The notes beneath the pieces were generated by a model. It did no database searches. It saw only the letters and a list, made by a program, of their open reading frames with translations, and was not told the origin of the DNA. Position numbers and translations under genes: made by a program. From Paenibacillus dauci (GTDB lineage: Bacteria; Bacillota; Bacilli; Paenibacillales; Paenibacillaceae), in assembly GCF_000971985.1 (NCBI RefSeq), contig NZ_LAQQ01000001.1:1426001-1490000 (forward strand): a stretch of DNA of 64,000 bases. The letters run 5' to 3'. Shown piece after piece: positions 63,103 to 64,000 of the stretch. The stretch's first letter is position 1. Each line of letters starts with the position of its first letter.

Positions 63103-64000
63103 TTACGCCTGAATAGCGTTAACGAGTTCGACAACCTGCTCTGCTGTCTGCATATCGAGTGCTTTGGTAGCCAGCTCTTGCATTTCAGCTTTGGACAGTT
63201 TGGCGATTTGGCTGCGTGCAGGCAGAATCGAGCTTGCACTCATGCTGAACTCATCGAGTCCCAGACCGAGCAGCAATGGAATCGCTGTAGCGTCCCCTGC
63301 CATCTCGCCGCACATTCCAGCCCATTTGCCTTCTTTGTGCGCTGCATCGATAACCATTTTAACCAGACGCAGAATGGACGGGTTATATGGTTGATACAGA
63401 TAGGATACACGTTCGTTCATACGGTCAGCTGCCATTGTGTACTGGATCAGATCGTTAGTACCGATACTGAAGAAGTCCACTTCTTTGGCAAACTGATCAG
63501 CCAGAACAGCTGTAGAAGGAATCTCAACCATGATGCCGAGTTGGATGTTATCCGATACAGATACACCTTCAGCAACCAGTTTTTCTTTCTCTTCCATCAG
63601 AACCGCTTTCGCTTCACGGAATTCGCCCAGTGTAGCGATCATTGGGAACATAACGCGCAGTTCACCATATACGCTTGCACGAAGCAGCGCACGCAGTTGA
63701 GTGCGGAAAATATCCTGACGATCCAGACACAGACGGATAGCACGGAAACCGAGGAACGGATTCATTTCTTTTGGCAGAACCAGGTAAGGCAATTCTTTGT
63801 CGCCACCGATATCCAGTGTACGAACAACTACAGGCTTGCCTGCCATTTTTTCGAGTACTGTTTTGTAGGCGTTGAACTGAACATCCTCGGATGGCAGTTC
63901 GTCACGGCCCATGTACAGGAACTCGGTACGGTACAGACCCACCGCTTCGCCGCCGTTATCAAGAACGCCAGCTACATCGTTTGGTGTACCAATGTTGGCA
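63103..64000 (-). CDS. ptsI: PTS enzyme I (phosphoenolpyruvate-protein phosphotransferase), partial
   Basis: The C-terminal half (about 299 codons) of enzyme I, which moves phosphate from PEP to HPr and starts sugar import. The gene runs off the window edge: the frame continues through position 64000 ([20 protein letters not shown]). Visible PEP-binding motifs are [77 protein letters not shown] and MCGEMAGD with the active-site Cys. Own terminator at the 3' end. Confidence 0.96.
   Translation of the reverse strand, partial: ANIGTPNDVAGVLDNGGEAVGLYRTEFLYMGRDELPSEDVQFNAYKTVLEKMAGKPVVVRTLDIGGDKELPYLVLPKEMNPFLGFRAIRLCLDRQDIFRTQLRALLRASVYGELRVMFPMIATLGEFREAKAVLMEEKEKLVAEGVSVSDNIQLGIMVEIPSTAVLADQFAKEVDFFSIGTNDLIQYTMAADRMNERVSYLYQPYNPSILRLVKMVIDAAHKEGKWAGMCGEMAGDATAIPLLLGLGLDEFSMSASSILPARSQIAKLSKAEMQELATKALDMQTAEQVVELVNAIQA

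Noticed and set aside
1-64000. CRISPR arrays, tRNA or rRNA genes, transposases, integrases, phage genes
   Set aside because: None seen on either strand by eye, including in the AT-rich island, so the island cannot be tied to a particular mobile element.

Overview
The window reads as a chromosome segment of a spore-forming, low-to-middle GC Firmicute, most likely a Paenibacillus or close relative. The evidence is Bacillus-type genes (DeoR, Pdp, XynD, split GcvPA/GcvPB, a Spo0E-like phosphatase), a lichenase very like those of Paenibacillus macerans and P. polymyxa, SLH-domain surface protein, tandem glycine riboswitch, and strong Shine-Dalgarno sites. No rRNA, tRNA, CRISPR array, transposase or phage gene was seen. 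These family names come from recognition by eye; no database was searched.

Layout. 0-5 kb (minus strand): a soluble chemoreceptor paired with a FIST sensor protein, a DUF1269-like protein, an XRE regulator with a long helical C-terminus, and a Spo0E-like small protein. 5-12 kb (minus): a complete deoxyribonucleoside salvage operon deoC-cdd-nupC-deoB-deoD-pdp, with a sigma-A promoter overlapped by a DeoR-type operator, and long hairpin-bearing spacers. Its probable repressor gene deoR lies 16 kb away at 28.2-29.1 kb.

12.4-23.05 kb (minus): an AT-rich island of small, mostly unrecognised genes mixed with broken toxin C-termini (one with a HINT pretoxin domain), duplicated and fused gene fragments, and recurring intergenic modules. 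I interpret it as an orphan immunity-gene array left by a polymorphic-toxin locus whose full-length toxin gene is absent. This is the most unusual region.

23-33 kb: secreted arabinoxylan arabinofuranohydrolase (xynD) and lichenase behind a promoter with an exact cre site; a MarR-controlled drug-efflux gene; deoR; manganese catalase, a GlsB/YeaQ membrane protein and an MscS channel with possible sigma-B promoters; an esterase. 33-44 kb: a small protein and an SLH protein divergently placed around a repeated AATAGGAAGT operator-like motif, several GNAT acetyltransferases, an S9 peptidase, an HD-GYP phosphodiesterase, a para-nitrobenzyl-type carboxylesterase and a GH13 alpha-glucosidase.

44-56 kb (mostly minus): gluconate permease and kinase, exopolyphosphatase, an unusual pullulanase with no signal peptide and a C-terminal CBM41, a stand-alone methionine aminopeptidase, and assorted single genes. 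56-61 kb: glycine cleavage, with gcvH divergent from gcvT-gcvPA-gcvPB, the latter behind a tandem glycine riboswitch. The window ends with a GNAT gene, a monooxygenase-like gene and the 3' part of ptsI.

Together the accessory genes describe a plant- or soil-polymer degrader that takes up hemicellulose, glucans, gluconate and nucleosides, with carbon-catabolite control visible at xynD and probably at nupC.
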